From: Triglochin maritima
Lineage: Eukaryota; Streptophyta; Magnoliopsida; Alismatales; Juncaginaceae
Reading direction: 5' to 3'
Assembly: GCA_963682175.1 (NCBI GenBank)
Contig: OY821777.1
Span: 19,984,001 to 20,048,000 of the forward strand
DNA length: 64,000 bases
Below the pieces are notes generated by a model. That model was given only the letters and a program-made list of their open reading frames with translations. It had not been told where the DNA came from and did no database searches. Positions 31,770 to 43,531 of this stretch are shown in pieces (position 1 is the first letter of the stretch; every line of letters starts with the position of its first letter). The translations under genes and the position numbers were made by a program.

Positions 31770-33075
31770 TTGTCCCGAAATCAAACAAGCAACTCATCAA
31801 AAAGCTCTGGGTATTGCTTCTGAACCTTCTCCTCGATCTCCCAAGTGGCCTCGCGCTCACTGTAATGCTGCCACCGGACCTTCACCATCGAAATGGTCGT
31901 CCTTCTGAGCTAGTGATCCATGCGATCAACGATCTCGACTGGTCTCTCCTAAATGGACAAGTCCTGCTAGATCTCTGGCACTACTATCTCAATCACATGA
32001 ACTGGATCTGCAACGTTCTTCCTCAGCATCGATACGTTGAAAACATTGTGAAGACCCAAAAACTACGGTGGCAATGCAATTCTGTAGGCAACCTCTCCAA
32101 CTCGGTCTAGGCTCTCGAACGCCCTGACATACCTCAGACTGAGCTTCCCCTTCTTCCCAAACCTCATCACACCTTGAGCAGGGGAAATCATAAAAACATG
32201 ATCGCCAACCTCAAAGCTCAACGCCCGTCTGTGTCTGTCAATATAACTCTGCTGCCTGCTCTATACCGTGGCGAGTCTCCTCCTCATCATATCGACCTTC
32301 TTTGCATACATTTGTACGAGTTCTGGCCCTACTATCTATCTCTTGCCTATATCACTCCAGCATACCAGGGATCGACAAGGCCTCCCGTACAACGCCTCGT
32401 ACAATGCCATCCCAATGCTCGAATGGTAGTTGTTGTTGTAGGATAACTCTATCAGCGGCATGTGCTCATCCCAGTGCTCTGCCCAATCCAGTGTGCATGC
32501 TCTCAGCATATCCTTCAGGGTCTGGATCGTCCTCTATGACTGACTATTTGTCTGTGGGTGAAACACTGTACTGAACCTCAGACGTGTCCCCAAAGCCTGC
32601 TGTAGACTCCCCCAAAACCTGGATGTGAATCTGAGATCTCGATCAAAGATCGCTGGTACTCCGTGCAACCTTACTATATGCTCTACGTATAACTTAGACC
32701 CTCCAGAGGCAACGTGGTCCGGATAGCTAAGTGTGCTGACTTGGTCAGTTGATCGACTAACACCCAAATCGCATTGTGGAATCTCCTCGTCTTCGGCAAG
32801 CCCGTGACAAAATCCATCGTCACGTACTCCCACTTCAACTCTGGTTGCTCAATACACTGCATCGGTCCTGCTGGTCGCTGATGCTCAATCTTCACCTCCT
32901 GATAGACTAAGCACTGCTCCACGAACTTTGCAATATCTCTCTTCATGCCCTTCCACCAGAAGTTCCTCTGCAGGTCCTTATACATCTTCGTACTCCCCCG
33001 GGTGAATGGTATATCTCGCTCGGTGTACCTCCTCCATGATGTCATCTCTCAGCCCATCAACCTTTGGCACCTAGA
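31770..33075 (-). pseudogene. Chromo-1 integrase and chromodomain
   Basis: Minus-strand frames show the zinc-binding N-terminus (MYKDLQRNFWWKGMKRDIAKFV, then CLVYQ where CLVCQ is usual, so a zinc ligand is lost). The core includes [10 protein letters not shown] with the first catalytic [19 protein letters not shown] with the second, and HPQTNSQS. Farther down, 31780-31930 reads KVRWQHYSEREATWE and QYPELFDE, a chromodomain end. Integrase inserts cDNA, and the chromodomain steers it to modified histones. Stops and frameshifts break the frame at several points. Confidence 0.9.
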
Positions 33076-34849
33076 TCTGATCCCTAAACCTCAGACCCCC
33101 ATCAACACCCACACTGAAGTTTGATCCATCTCTGGCAGCTAACTGTAGTAGACCAACTAACTCCTCATCATCATGCGGAGCCTGAAAAACTCGTGAGACA
33201 GTCTGCGGCTCCACCCGAATCCTGACAATCACTGCCCTCTCAGAGCCCTCTGTGAACGACCTCCACTCTGACAACATCTCGAGTAGCCTCCACTCTTGAA
33301 TGCACAAACTCGCTACTGACACCTCCACTCTCCTGCTCAGGGCATCTGCAACTAAATTCGCCTTCCCCGGATGATAGGAGATGGTGAAGTCGTAATCCTT
33401 AATGAACTTGAGCCATCTGCACTGCCTTATATTCAACTCCTTCTGCGGGAATAAATACTTCAGGCTCTGATGATCTGTGAAGACCTCAAACTGCTATCCA
33501 TAAAGATAATGTCGTCAGGTCTTCAACGCGTGAACTACCGCTGCTAACTCCATATCATGAGTGGGGTAATTCTTTTCGTGTGCCTTCAGCTGCCTCGAAG
33601 CATACACGACCACCTTCCTGTGTTGCATCAGTACACAGCCCAAGCCAATCCTTGATGCGTCGCTGTAAATCACATAGCTTTCGCTGCCACTCGGAAGCGT
33701 AAGAATGGGTGCTGTCGTTAGTCGCCTCTTCAGCTCCTAAAAATCGTCCTCACACTTTTGGGACCAAACAAACTTGACGCCCTTCTCCGCCAATGCCGTC
33801 AGTTGTGAAGAAAGCCTGGAGAAATCTTGAATGAACTATTTGTAATACCCAGCAAGTCCCACGAAGCTCCTGATCTCCGTCACGCTCGTCGGAGACCTCC
33901 ACTGAGTCACAATCTCAATCTTCGTCGGATCCACTGAAATCCCATCCGCTGACACAATGTGCCCCAGAATATCCACCTGATCCAACCAAAACTCACACTT
34001 CGTGTACTTGGCATTGAGTTGCTGATCCCTCAAGATGCCAAGCACAATCCTCAGGTGCTCCCGATGCTTCTCCCTGTCTGGCGAGTACACCAAGATGTCA
34101 CCCACAAAGACAATAACTAATCTGTAGTGGTACGGCTGAAAGGTCCTATTCATCAGGTCCATGAATGATGCAGGTGCATTCGTCAGTCCAAATGGCATCA
34201 CCATGGACTCGTAGTACCCGTACCATGTCGTGAAAGCTGTCTTCTGGACATCTGCCTCTCTGATCCTCAGCTGATGATAACCTGAACGCAGATCTATCTT
34301 CGAGAACACTCTCTCCATCTGTAGCTGATCAAACATATCCTCAATCCTGGGCAAAGGGTACCAGTTCCTGACTGTAACCTTATTCAGCATCCTATAGTCG
34401 ATGCACATCCGCAGCGACCCATCCTTCTTCTTGACAAACAACACAGGAGCTCCCCATGGCGAGACACTCGGTCAGATAAACCCGGAGTCCATCAACTACT
34501 GCAATTGCTTCTTTAGCTCTGTCAACTCAGCAGGTGCCATCCAATACGGAGCCTTCGACTGCAGTGTCATGCTAACCACTAACTCAATGCCAAACTCAAT
34601 CTCTTGGTGCGGCGGTAAACAAGGAATCTCTGCAGGAAACACCTCTGGGAACTCATGTACAACCTCGATATCCTCCAGCCTCCTCGTCTCAGGATCAGGA
34701 ACAATCAGAACACCCTGATGCATCAACTTTTGTGCCTAAATCGAAGACACAATCATACGACCTCCTCTACTCCTCGTCCCTCTAATCAACACATTGGGCA
34801 AGTCCTTCCTCAGAATAAGGATCTTCTTCTCACGGCAACACATTGAGGT
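33076..34849 (-). pseudogene. Chromo-1 protease tail, reverse transcriptase and RNase H
   Basis: From the right, a protease tail leads into VVHEFPEVFPAEIPCLPPH and the RT. Landmarks are [34 protein letters not shown] (first catalytic D kept) and [17 protein letters not shown]. The catalytic box at 34097-34108 reads FVGD, where FIDD or FVDD is expected, so a metal-binding aspartate is replaced by glycine. RNase H follows with [13 protein letters not shown] and [12 protein letters not shown], then the [12 protein letters not shown] end. Stops occur at about 34495, 33835 and 33500. The enzyme is dead. Confidence 0.92.
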
Positions 34850-35883
34850 GATACGACCCAAGTATCCACACTCTTCCACACGACGGTTCCTGGGCAGATA
34901 TGAGCAATGTACCCGCCGTCACCTCCTGGATCATGCTATAACCAATGACACGGGTTTCCGTGGACAGAGTTGACACAACATAAGGACGAAGAATTTAGTT
35001 CTGCGCACAAACGGTCGACCGGAATATGCATTTCGGTCAACCATTTCCAATAGATTCGGTCGACCAAAAGTCTGCTACGGTCAAACTCTTTGCACATTAC
35101 TTAAGTCCCAACAGTTGAACACCAATCTAAAACCGGTCGACCGAATACGAGGTCAAAATCTGGAGTTGGTCAAAATCATACAAGTCGAATCGGTTGACTG
35201 ACTCAACGATCTCGGTCGACGGAAAACTACTAGGGGCATCCTAATAGTCTAGGTCATATAACTGTCGAACAAGATATACAATCGGTCGAACAACATACAA
35301 TATAATTAAGTTCACTTAAGTTCCGGTCGGACCAAAAGTCTGGAACGGTCGAGCGAAAATTAATAGGCAATCCTCCGACCTACCAGCACACGCACAACCA
35401 GTCGATCGCAACATGGCATCGTTCAACCGGTCATGGTTAATGTCGGGAAAATACACTCAACCGGTCGATCGTTGTTCGACAGCAACCCCGCACAAGGATT
35501 TTACGTCATTTCTCGCCGTCGGTGAGGTCTCCGACCACAACACCACACCAACGTTGTGAGCAACAAAACAAAGCTATTAAGCCTACATACCTCGAAAGGA
35601 AGACGAAGCACGTAGGAGATTCGCTCAACGTCACCACCCGACAACAACCTCCGATCCAACGTGCCTCACGTCCATGCCTCTGCTACGCCAAGGTCGCCTC
35701 CACATGCCGGAGCCGTCTTCACCACCTATGGATTGCCAAAAAGGGAGAGAGATGAGGTGAATAGTGGAAGTGAGATGGAAAATGGAAGAAGAGAAGAACG
35801 TTAGCTTTTCTCTTCACCCCAAAACCAACCCAACCCATCACCCTACACCACTCCTTACACCAATCAAACCTTCGTCCATCCCT
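34850..35883 (-). repeat. Chromo-1 5' LTR remnant (ends at 54498)
   Basis: Homology to the 3' LTR starts abruptly at the equivalent of about 30803, so roughly the first kilobase in window sense is missing along with the PBS and gag. P2 palindromes lie between about 35010 and 35480. AthG-3 interrupts it after ATCCCC, and the last 50 bp or so lie at 54443-54498. Confidence 0.87.
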
Positions 35884-36827
35884 GATTGAACCTTTTAATT
35901 AACCGAAGTGCACGGCCACGTTGAAGCGGTAGCAAATACGGGTTGACCCACAGGGAGGTGTGTCGACTTTGGTTAGTTCGAAGGCGAGTGGGAAAGAAAG
36001 GAGAGAAAAATTGTTTAAACTAAACTACACTAAACTAGTAGCGAGAAGGAAGGAAATGAAAGCACAAAATGAACTAAAACTAAGCGACAAATAAAAGAAG
36101 ATAGAAATCAGGAATGGAAAATCCCAAAGGGGTGGAGTGTGTGTACACAAGAAATAAGAAGTGCTGAAGGCATACAATAAGCTCAAGTGTAGTTAGTGTT
36201 TGTAATGTATAAGAAGTACCTCATGGCAAGACCTATCATTCAAAGCACTAACCTAAGTGATTAATATGAGCATGACAAGTTTGTTATTAAGAACCTAAGC
36301 AAGCATGGAATGTACCTAAACATTATGGCTGAAACCATCAAGTTAAGTGTTCTCATTAATTCAAACAAGCATACTAACATTTCTCACAGACAACAATGTT
36401 TAGCATTCATTCCATCTACATAACATGTATAAACATCTACTCAACCACCAAAGGGGATGAAACTACTCACTAATCATTACACTACAACCTACATTAACAA
36501 AATTCAATATTCTAATTAAAGGAAATTAAACTAAGGAAGAAAGGAATATTAAAGAAGCTAATTGAAAGGAAAGTAAAACTAAAGAAGCATGCAAGAATTA
36601 AAGACAAGATTAAAAGAAACTAAGAACAATTATTTTATTTACATGACTCACATTACAAGTGACATTCTTCTCCACCTTGAGTTTTTGCTTCAAGACTTTT
36701 ACTCCAAGTAGAGAGAATTCCACCAAGAAATGGGTGATTACAAATGAGGAGGAAGAGTTCTATTTATAGTCATTGAAAAAGGTAATCCGCGACAATCCCC
36801 CGGTATGGGACTAAATGCATACCAAAA
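35884..36827 (-). repeat. AthG-3 3' LTR, first part
   Basis: It begins TGATTGAACC and carries the U5 motif, the C/G-run repeats and a TATA box near 36762. Copia-B interrupts it after CAAAA (36823-36827). About 120 bp of it continue from 45889. Confidence 0.88.
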
Positions 36828-37992
36828 TGAAGGGAATGTGTTCTAAAAGTTTTACTTTTAAATGTCAATTATTATGAATTGAATGAGAAATAATTTTGTT
36901 CCTTGTTTATGTTATTCGTGTTTTAGAAGTGTTAAGGAAGAGGTTCTTGGTCCTTAACCGAAGAGCTCTAAAAGATATTGGTTTAAAGAGATTCGCAATC
37001 ATGGTAATTAACATGGGACATTGATTACCGAGTTAAGATTGTCGTGTTGGTCATAGATCATTTTAGCTCTACAAGTGAATGACAACACGGGTACGCAAAA
37101 GAGGAAAATACTACTTTGTATACCGAATTGACCTAATAAGTAAACTATTATAGGAATGTGTTTCTGTGTCATTAATATTTTATTGTGTCCTTGGTCCTTT
37201 GATATGAGACTTTTATCCGATCACTTAAGAATTGCTTGATTAGACTAGTGTCTTGAGCTATCGATCAGTATAGTGCAAAGACATTAGTTGGTAAAATATG
37301 ACTTTCGTTGGAGAAGATAGTTAGTCAAAAGATTATCATTCCCCCTCTTAATTGAGTGATGATATTAGTGGGCCCCTTGATAAAGCCAAGTTATAATGTG
37401 CACAATGTGATTTGAGTTAAGTCACATATTTATAACTAACTTAAAGAGATCAAGAAATGAATACTAATACAAAGATGACACAATACTACTTTGTGTGTAT
37501 TATGAGGCAAGGGACGGACACAAGTGATGCACTCTATCACTAAATGGATCGGGTTTTGGTTCGAGTGGAATTAAGACATCTAACTAATTGGGAGCTATAA
37601 TGTGTAGCTAGATACCGCTTATAGCTTGTGATATTAAGCTCTTAATATCACTGCCAACTTAGTCTAGATCCTCCTATAGGTCACACCGCAAAACCGGGAA
37701 ACAAGAAGCTTGATTTTTGGTTCATATGATGTGTCGGGTTTCTTATAGAAAATATGACACATGTGGTGAATAAGTAAAATCAATTATGTTGTGATATATA
37801 ACATAATTAGAATCATGATAAATTCATATGAGATACATATATTATGGGGTGCAATAATTTATTGTTGCATAGGATAATATACTGCATAAGTTGTGTATTT
37901 GCTAAAACCCCCTAAAGTTCAAATTTTGTTGGAAATAAATCCAAAATTTGAAAAGGCAAAATCGGGGAAAAGTTCGGTAATCCATTATGGTT

Positions 37993-38290
37993 CGGTCGAC
38001 CGAAGGTTCTGTGGATCGGTCCACCGAACGTGGAACGGATGGTCAAAATTGATTGACCGAACTTGACAAAAGTGCCTGGAATTCTGGATCGGTATTCCAA
38101 ACCAGGAACGGTCGACCAAACAATGTCCAGTTCCGATATTTTCGGTTAACCAAATGGCACTCAAATTTAGACGTGGGTTCGTCCAATCGGTTAAGGAGAA
38201 TTTTTCTCCTTAAGAATTGGTCGTCCGTCTAATGCACGGTAAACCAAACGTGACATATTCGGTTAACCGAGTGTGACTCGGTAAACCGAA
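37993..38290. repeat. P2-type palindrome cluster in Copia-B U3
   Basis: CGGTCGACCG occurs at 37993, CGGTCCACCG at 38017, then CGGTCGACCA and several CGGTTAACC or CGGTAAACC variants. The cluster lies 180-480 bp upstream of the TATA box. The 3' LTR repeats it at about 44937-45237. Confidence 0.8.
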
Positions 38291-38469
38291 CCCGATCGAT
38301 TTTCTGCCTTTGATAATTAAGAGATTAATTTGATCGATGGTTGGATTAGCTCCAAACTTGGTCAAACATTTTGTGGATGCATGTAATGCATTATGGAATT
38401 AGTTTGTGAGAGAAAATGTCAAGAAAACATGGCTTAAGAATAGCCATGATTGAGAGTAAGATTGGAGCC

Positions 38470-38478
38470 TATAAATAG
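38470..38478 (+). promoter_or_regulatory. Copia-B LTR TATA box
   Basis: TATAAATAG within GCCTATAAATAGGTCC is identical in the 3' LTR. It is a likely core promoter. Confidence 0.7.
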
Positions 38479-39714
38479 GTCCTTATTCTCTTTAATTATG
38501 TTAGATGTTTTCTAATTATTTTCTCTCCTAATTCACCACAAAAAGCCATGAAAATTCTCTTAGTTTTCTAAGTCTTTGGAAGGAGAAATCTCAGAGATTA
38601 AGGAAGGGGTTTGTAGCTACATTCTAAGCTAATTTGGAGATTGATTGACTAGCTCCTTTCTCTCCAACCTTGTTTAGGGTTTTGGTGAACACTCGGAGGC
38701 ATCCGGCGCAACGAGAAGCGACGATCGTCATCCTCAACGTCTCCGGATCATCAAGAAGTTTTAGAGAACTTCTAGGATGAATTTCGGAGTCCCTTGTGTT
38801 TGTTTTAATAAAGTTTTTGAAATTAGTTATTGAATAAACCGATGCATGTATGAAATAAATCATAGAAAATCGTAATTGATCTTTATTTTGCATAAAAATT
38901 TCGAATATATATGTGCAATTAAATTAGAAATCAAACAGTGGTTCAAGGATCAAGGATCAAAGGGAACATATAAACTCACACGATGTGGATTGTGTGAATG
39001 GTTTAATTTTTGTTTTTAACTTCTGCTATGCATTTGATGAATGTGATTGAATATTAGGATGTGTATGAATGATAATATGCATGACAACCTAAAATTCCAA
39101 ATCACATGTTAATATATGAAATTGTCCAACAAAATTAAGAGTAATTTTCCTTCTTATTTCATCCACTAGCAGCCATTGATCGAGGGATACTCTGCTCGCC
39201 CTTAGCAGGAGATAGCTCCCTCCATCTTTGGGAATAGTGGGAGATATAATGGTTGTCTATTGTTGTGCCACGATTAAATATATGAGGTGCGTTTCACCCT
39301 AGGGAACCCCAAGTATGTTTAGTTGTGAATACAATGGATAAACGTATCTCGTATCAAATGAAAATAAGTTTTCTTAACATTACCTAGAGCCCTCACTCGG
39401 TTTTGGGAAAAAGTTTTTCTTACGAAGATAGGTCATATTCCCTCATAATTAAAACCACAAGAATCACAAGAGTTTGAAGATGCTAATATTGCTAAAATTC
39501 AAAAAGGTTGTGATTAGAAAGAGTTTTTCTTACCTTGATATTGTGATATATTCGATAGCCTTTAGCTAGTCTGTATTGCAATTGATAGGATCTTAGATTA
39601 CTGCATTTACGGGCAAAATTTTATTTGCAGTATTTACATTTATATTTGATATATATGTATGTATTTAAAAACATAAAATTGACATTAAAATTCTGTATAA
39701 TTTATTTTGTAGAA

Positions 39715-40684
39715 ATGTCTAATATTCAACCAATTGTGCGATCTATGATCGAAAAGAATCCTTTGCAAAATCATGGTTCAAACTTCATGAAATGACAACT
39801 CAATCTTAATATCGTGTTGAGGTTTGAAAAACTATCTCATATTTTGGGTGGTGAAATCCCAAAATTGAATGAGAAGGCAACCGGTAATGAGAAAGAGGCG
39901 ATAGCCAAGTGGGAAGACCAAGAGAATCAAGTTCACGGTCTAATGTTGGCATCCATGGGTGACTCGCTTCAATCGAAATACTTGGATTCAAAACCCAAGA
40001 AGACCATGGAAGCTTTAACAAAGATGTTCATGGATAGTGCCCGAAAGGAGCGCTATAAGACCACCATCGCACTCAGAAGGTGCCACATGGCGGAGGGAAC
40101 ATCGATATCCGTGCATTTTCTCACGATGCAAGGATACCTTGAGAAATTGTCGAAGCTCTCTTCTCCAATGCCCGAGGACATTGCCGAAGATCTGATTCTT
40201 GGCTCTCTAGCCCGTCCTTTAAGGACTTTGTGATGCACTATCATGTGCGTGAAAAAGGGGTGAGTCTTGAGGAGCTTCACAACGCTCTCAAAATGGCAGA
40301 AGTTGACATGGGCAAGGGTCGGGACAATCAGGTCCTAGCCGTCCATGAGAGGAGCAAAAGGATCAACAAAGGTAAAGGCAAATTTACCAAAGATACGTCA
40401 ATCAAAAGCAAGGGAGTAGGAGGTGCTCATAAGAGTACCTCAAGGGAGAAATCTTTCAAATCTCCAACTCCCAACACGGAGTGCTTTCACTGCGGTGAAA
40501 AGGGACACATCCGACCTAATTGCCCCAAGTACAAGGAAGACCTTGAAAATGGGATGATTGAACGTAGGCGCCCGAGAAACGTCGTAGGTATGTTTGTTAT
40601 TGAGATAAATTTAATCACCTCTGTCCTTGATTTGGTAATGGTTACCGGATCTTGTGCTCACATAATTTTGATGTGCAACTATTG
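39715..40684 (+). pseudogene. Copia-B gag and start of protease
   Basis: The ATG at 39715 opens MSNIQPIVRSMIEKNPL, typical of UBN2-type Copia gag. A TGA follows NFMK. The main gag run continues as LRFEKLSHILGGEIPKLNEK, the ENQVHGLMLASM stretch and MPEDIAEDLILGSLARP. It shifts frame near 40228 and continues EELHNALKMAEVDMGKG to the knuckle CFHCGEKGHIRPNC. The protease begins next, but its active site reads VTGSCAHI where DTGSCAHI is usual, so the catalytic Asp is lost. Gag would form particles; this copy cannot. Confidence 0.9.
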
Positions 40685-41750
40685 AAGGATAGGAAGGAAC
40701 TCGTGGAGAACGATATGATATTGAAGATCAGAAATAGTACAAGCATAGCTGCGATTATACAAGGTTCTATGGAACTTCAATAGTCTAATGATTTAAATTT
40801 ATGTTTTGAAGAATGTTTATTATGTACCTTCGATTAGCAAGAACTATTCTGTATCATGTTTTGGATATGGATAACCTAATATATATTTCTAAATTCTTGC
40901 TTGTCTATATCGAAGAATGGAATTCTCTATGCAAATACATTCGTTTGGAATGACTTCTATTTGCCTGAAATGAATAATAAACAAACTCAAACAAACAATA
41001 ACAAAAAGAAACTAAGATAACTCACGTGAATGATTCACTCTTATAGCACTATCGGATTGTTCAAGTAAATGACCAAGAGACCTTTCAAGAAGAAAGGAAC
41101 GAAAACGAATGACTAATTGGATATGATACGTTCTAATGTATGTGGTCCGATAAGTACAATTGCAAGAGACGGTTTAAGGTACTTCATTTTGTTCACGGAT
41201 AACTATAGTCATTATGGCTATATTTGTCTAATGGGAAACAAAAGTGAATTCTTTGACAAGTTCAAGGAATTCGAGGATGAAGTAGTGAACCGACTCAATA
41301 AGAATATCGAGTCTCTACGAAAGGTTCGTAGGGGTGAGTGCTTAGGATACCTAATTTGACTCATTCCTAAAGTAGGAATAGGATATTGCTCGACATGGTT
41401 CGATCAATGATAAGTCAATCTAAATTGCCTATTTACTTTTGGAATTATGCACTACAAGAAATGACGAACTCACTAAATAATGTTCCATCCAAATCCGTGG
41501 AGAAAATGGCTTCTGAGCTATGGAGTCGAAAGACACCTAAGCTCAACTTTCTCAAGATTTGGGGTTGTGAGGTCTACGTCAAGGAATTGATGTCGACCAA
41601 GCTTCAACCAAAATCGGATAAGTGCTTCTTTATAGGTTGTCCTCGTGTGACAAGAGGATACTACTTTTGGTGTATCACCTCCAATCGAAAGATTGTAGAG
41701 AAAGATATGGTTTTTCTAGAATTTCTGGAAAAGAGAGAAAAGTAGTGGGA
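40685..41750 (+). pseudogene. Copia-B integrase region
   Basis: After a heavily mutated protease and pre-integrase stretch (40685-41100), the integrase core appears as MIRSNVCGPIST at 41125. The first catalytic Asp of the usual TDVCGP is Asn here. RYFILFTDNYSHYGYICLM keeps the following landmark. After a shift and a local deletion the core continues from 41386: MLDMVRSMISQSKLPIYFW, NVPSKSVEK, KIWGCEVYVK and KSDKCFFIGCP. Integration activity is ruled out by the lost residue and the breaks. Confidence 0.9.
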
Positions 41751-43531
41751 GTAGAGTTAAGCTTTGGGGAACTCAAGGTACTCTACGAGATCATGATGTG
41801 AATATTGCATTCAAAATCATGAAGGCCCAACCGAGATTCATTTGGTTAGTGGGAGCATGAGCGATAGATCCTTACAAGAAATTGTGAGAGAATCTCAATC
41901 ATCCCCACCAGGTGTACGTTCGAGAGTCGAACATGAACCTATTCCTCAAGAAATTGTGGAAAAGGTTCAAGAGACACGAGAAGAACCAAAAGAATAGAAA
42001 AGGTCGACGAGGGAAAGGAAGAAACCCAATCAGTATGTGGGACTTCATGAGATCGTGGTACTAGATACCAAAGATCCCTTGACCTTACAAGAAGCAATGA
42101 AAAGGGAAGACTCCAGACTATGGCTTAAGGCCATGGAATCCGAAATAGAATCCATGTATGACAATCAAGTATGGAATTGAATTGCCTTCCTCAAGAGAAA
42201 ATCTCATTTAGTATAAATGAGCTTTTTGGAGAAAGATAGACATGGATAGTAACTTGACAACCTACAAAGCAAGGCTTGTAGCAAAAGTTATACTCAAATT
42301 CAAGAAATTGACTTTGATGAAATTTTTGAGAGGTTGCCATGTTAAAATCTATTCGGATTATGCTCACTATTACCGCATTTCACAATTATGAGATATGGAA
42401 GATGGATATCAAAATGACGTTCCTTAATGGGAACTTGGAGGAGGATATGTACATGGTACAACCTCAAGGTTTTGATGATCCAAAGAATAGCGAGAAGATA
42501 TGCAAGTTTCAAAGATCCATTTATGGATTGAAGCAAGCATCGAGGAGTTGGAACAAACGCTTTGACAAAGAGGTGAAGAAGATTCACTTCATTCAAAGTA
42601 AAGGAGAACCTTGTTGATACAAGGAGATAAGTGGGAGCCATGTAGTACTTCTGATCTTATATGTCGATGACATATTGCTCATGAGCAATCATATACCTTG
42701 GCATTAGCAAACAAGAAATTTCATTGAAATCGGCACGTTCAATGAAAAGAAATGGATGAGGCTCAACACATCTTGAGAATCAAGATACGTTAAGATACAT
42801 CCCGTGGACTCATTGGCCCCAGTCAATGTGCATACATTGACAAGGTCTTGAAAAGGTTCAGGGTGAACAATTCCAATATGAACAATGTGCCAATAAGTAT
42901 GAGTATAGGCGTGCAACTCAAGAAGTCTCAACGTGCTCAATCACGCAAAGACTTGGAGTACATGAAGGTATCCCTCATGCTTCGGCAAAAGGAAGGACCA
43001 TGTACACAATGACTTGCACAAGACTCGATATCTCGAATGCTCTAAGTGTGACAGGTAGTCACCAATCCGACGCAAGTCCTAAGCATAGGATTGCGGTCAA
43101 GAATATTCTGAAGTACCTTAACCGGACTAAAGATAAGGTTCTTGTTTATGGAAGACAAAGGAGAAAATAGTCGAGGGCTATTTTGATGCAATTCTCATAG
43201 GGATTCCTGACAATAGGAGGTTGGAATGATGATGCGTCATCATTATCGAAGGTGGAGGTATGAGCTAGTGTAGTTAGGAGTAATATCACTACGACTAACT
43301 CAACCACCAACGAAAGACAAAATAAATAAATGGGTGGACACAACAGCGACACAACTGATCCATTCAACAAACCTTCATACCAAGCTAAGAGACGAAATAT
43401 ATTTTGAGTCCATGGATCCGAGGATCCATGTGGATTGGCTTGATAGATGATTTGAGAAGGTTACCCTAGTTATTAATGTTTTATACATTGAGAATGTATC
43501 TGAAAGAAAACTTTGATAACAAGTGGGAGAT
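41751..43531 (+). pseudogene. Copia-B reverse transcriptase and RNase H
   Basis: A degraded linker leads to the RT. AWLKAMESEIESMYDNQV-like residues lie near 42120 and YKARLVAKV near 42265. WKMDIKMTFLNGNLEEDMY at 42395-42450 carries the first catalytic D, and RSIYGLKQASRSWN follows. YVDD is intact at 42660-42671. RNase H is poorly kept: TCTRLDISNAL and LKYLNRTKDKVLVYG precede its start, and a decayed tail near 43350 resembles the DHFTKPL end. The polypurine tract at about 43517-43531 abuts the LTR. Frameshifts and stops make it inactive. Confidence 0.88.

Larger units (their letters stand above)
36828..38937 (+). repeat. Copia-B 5' LTR
   Basis: The LTR is 2110 bp. The TATA box is TATAAATAG at 38470-38478. 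Upstream in U3, between 37993 and about 38290, are GGTCGACC, GGTTAACC and related palindromes. The sequence after the LTR (GTGGTTCAAGGATCAAGG) does not match the usual tRNA-iMet PBS, so the primer is unknown. Confidence 0.9.

Noticed and set aside
34401..34718. Open frame of 105 codons on the plus strand
   Set aside because: It is antisense to the Chromo-1 RT on the minus strand, which has clear family motifs.
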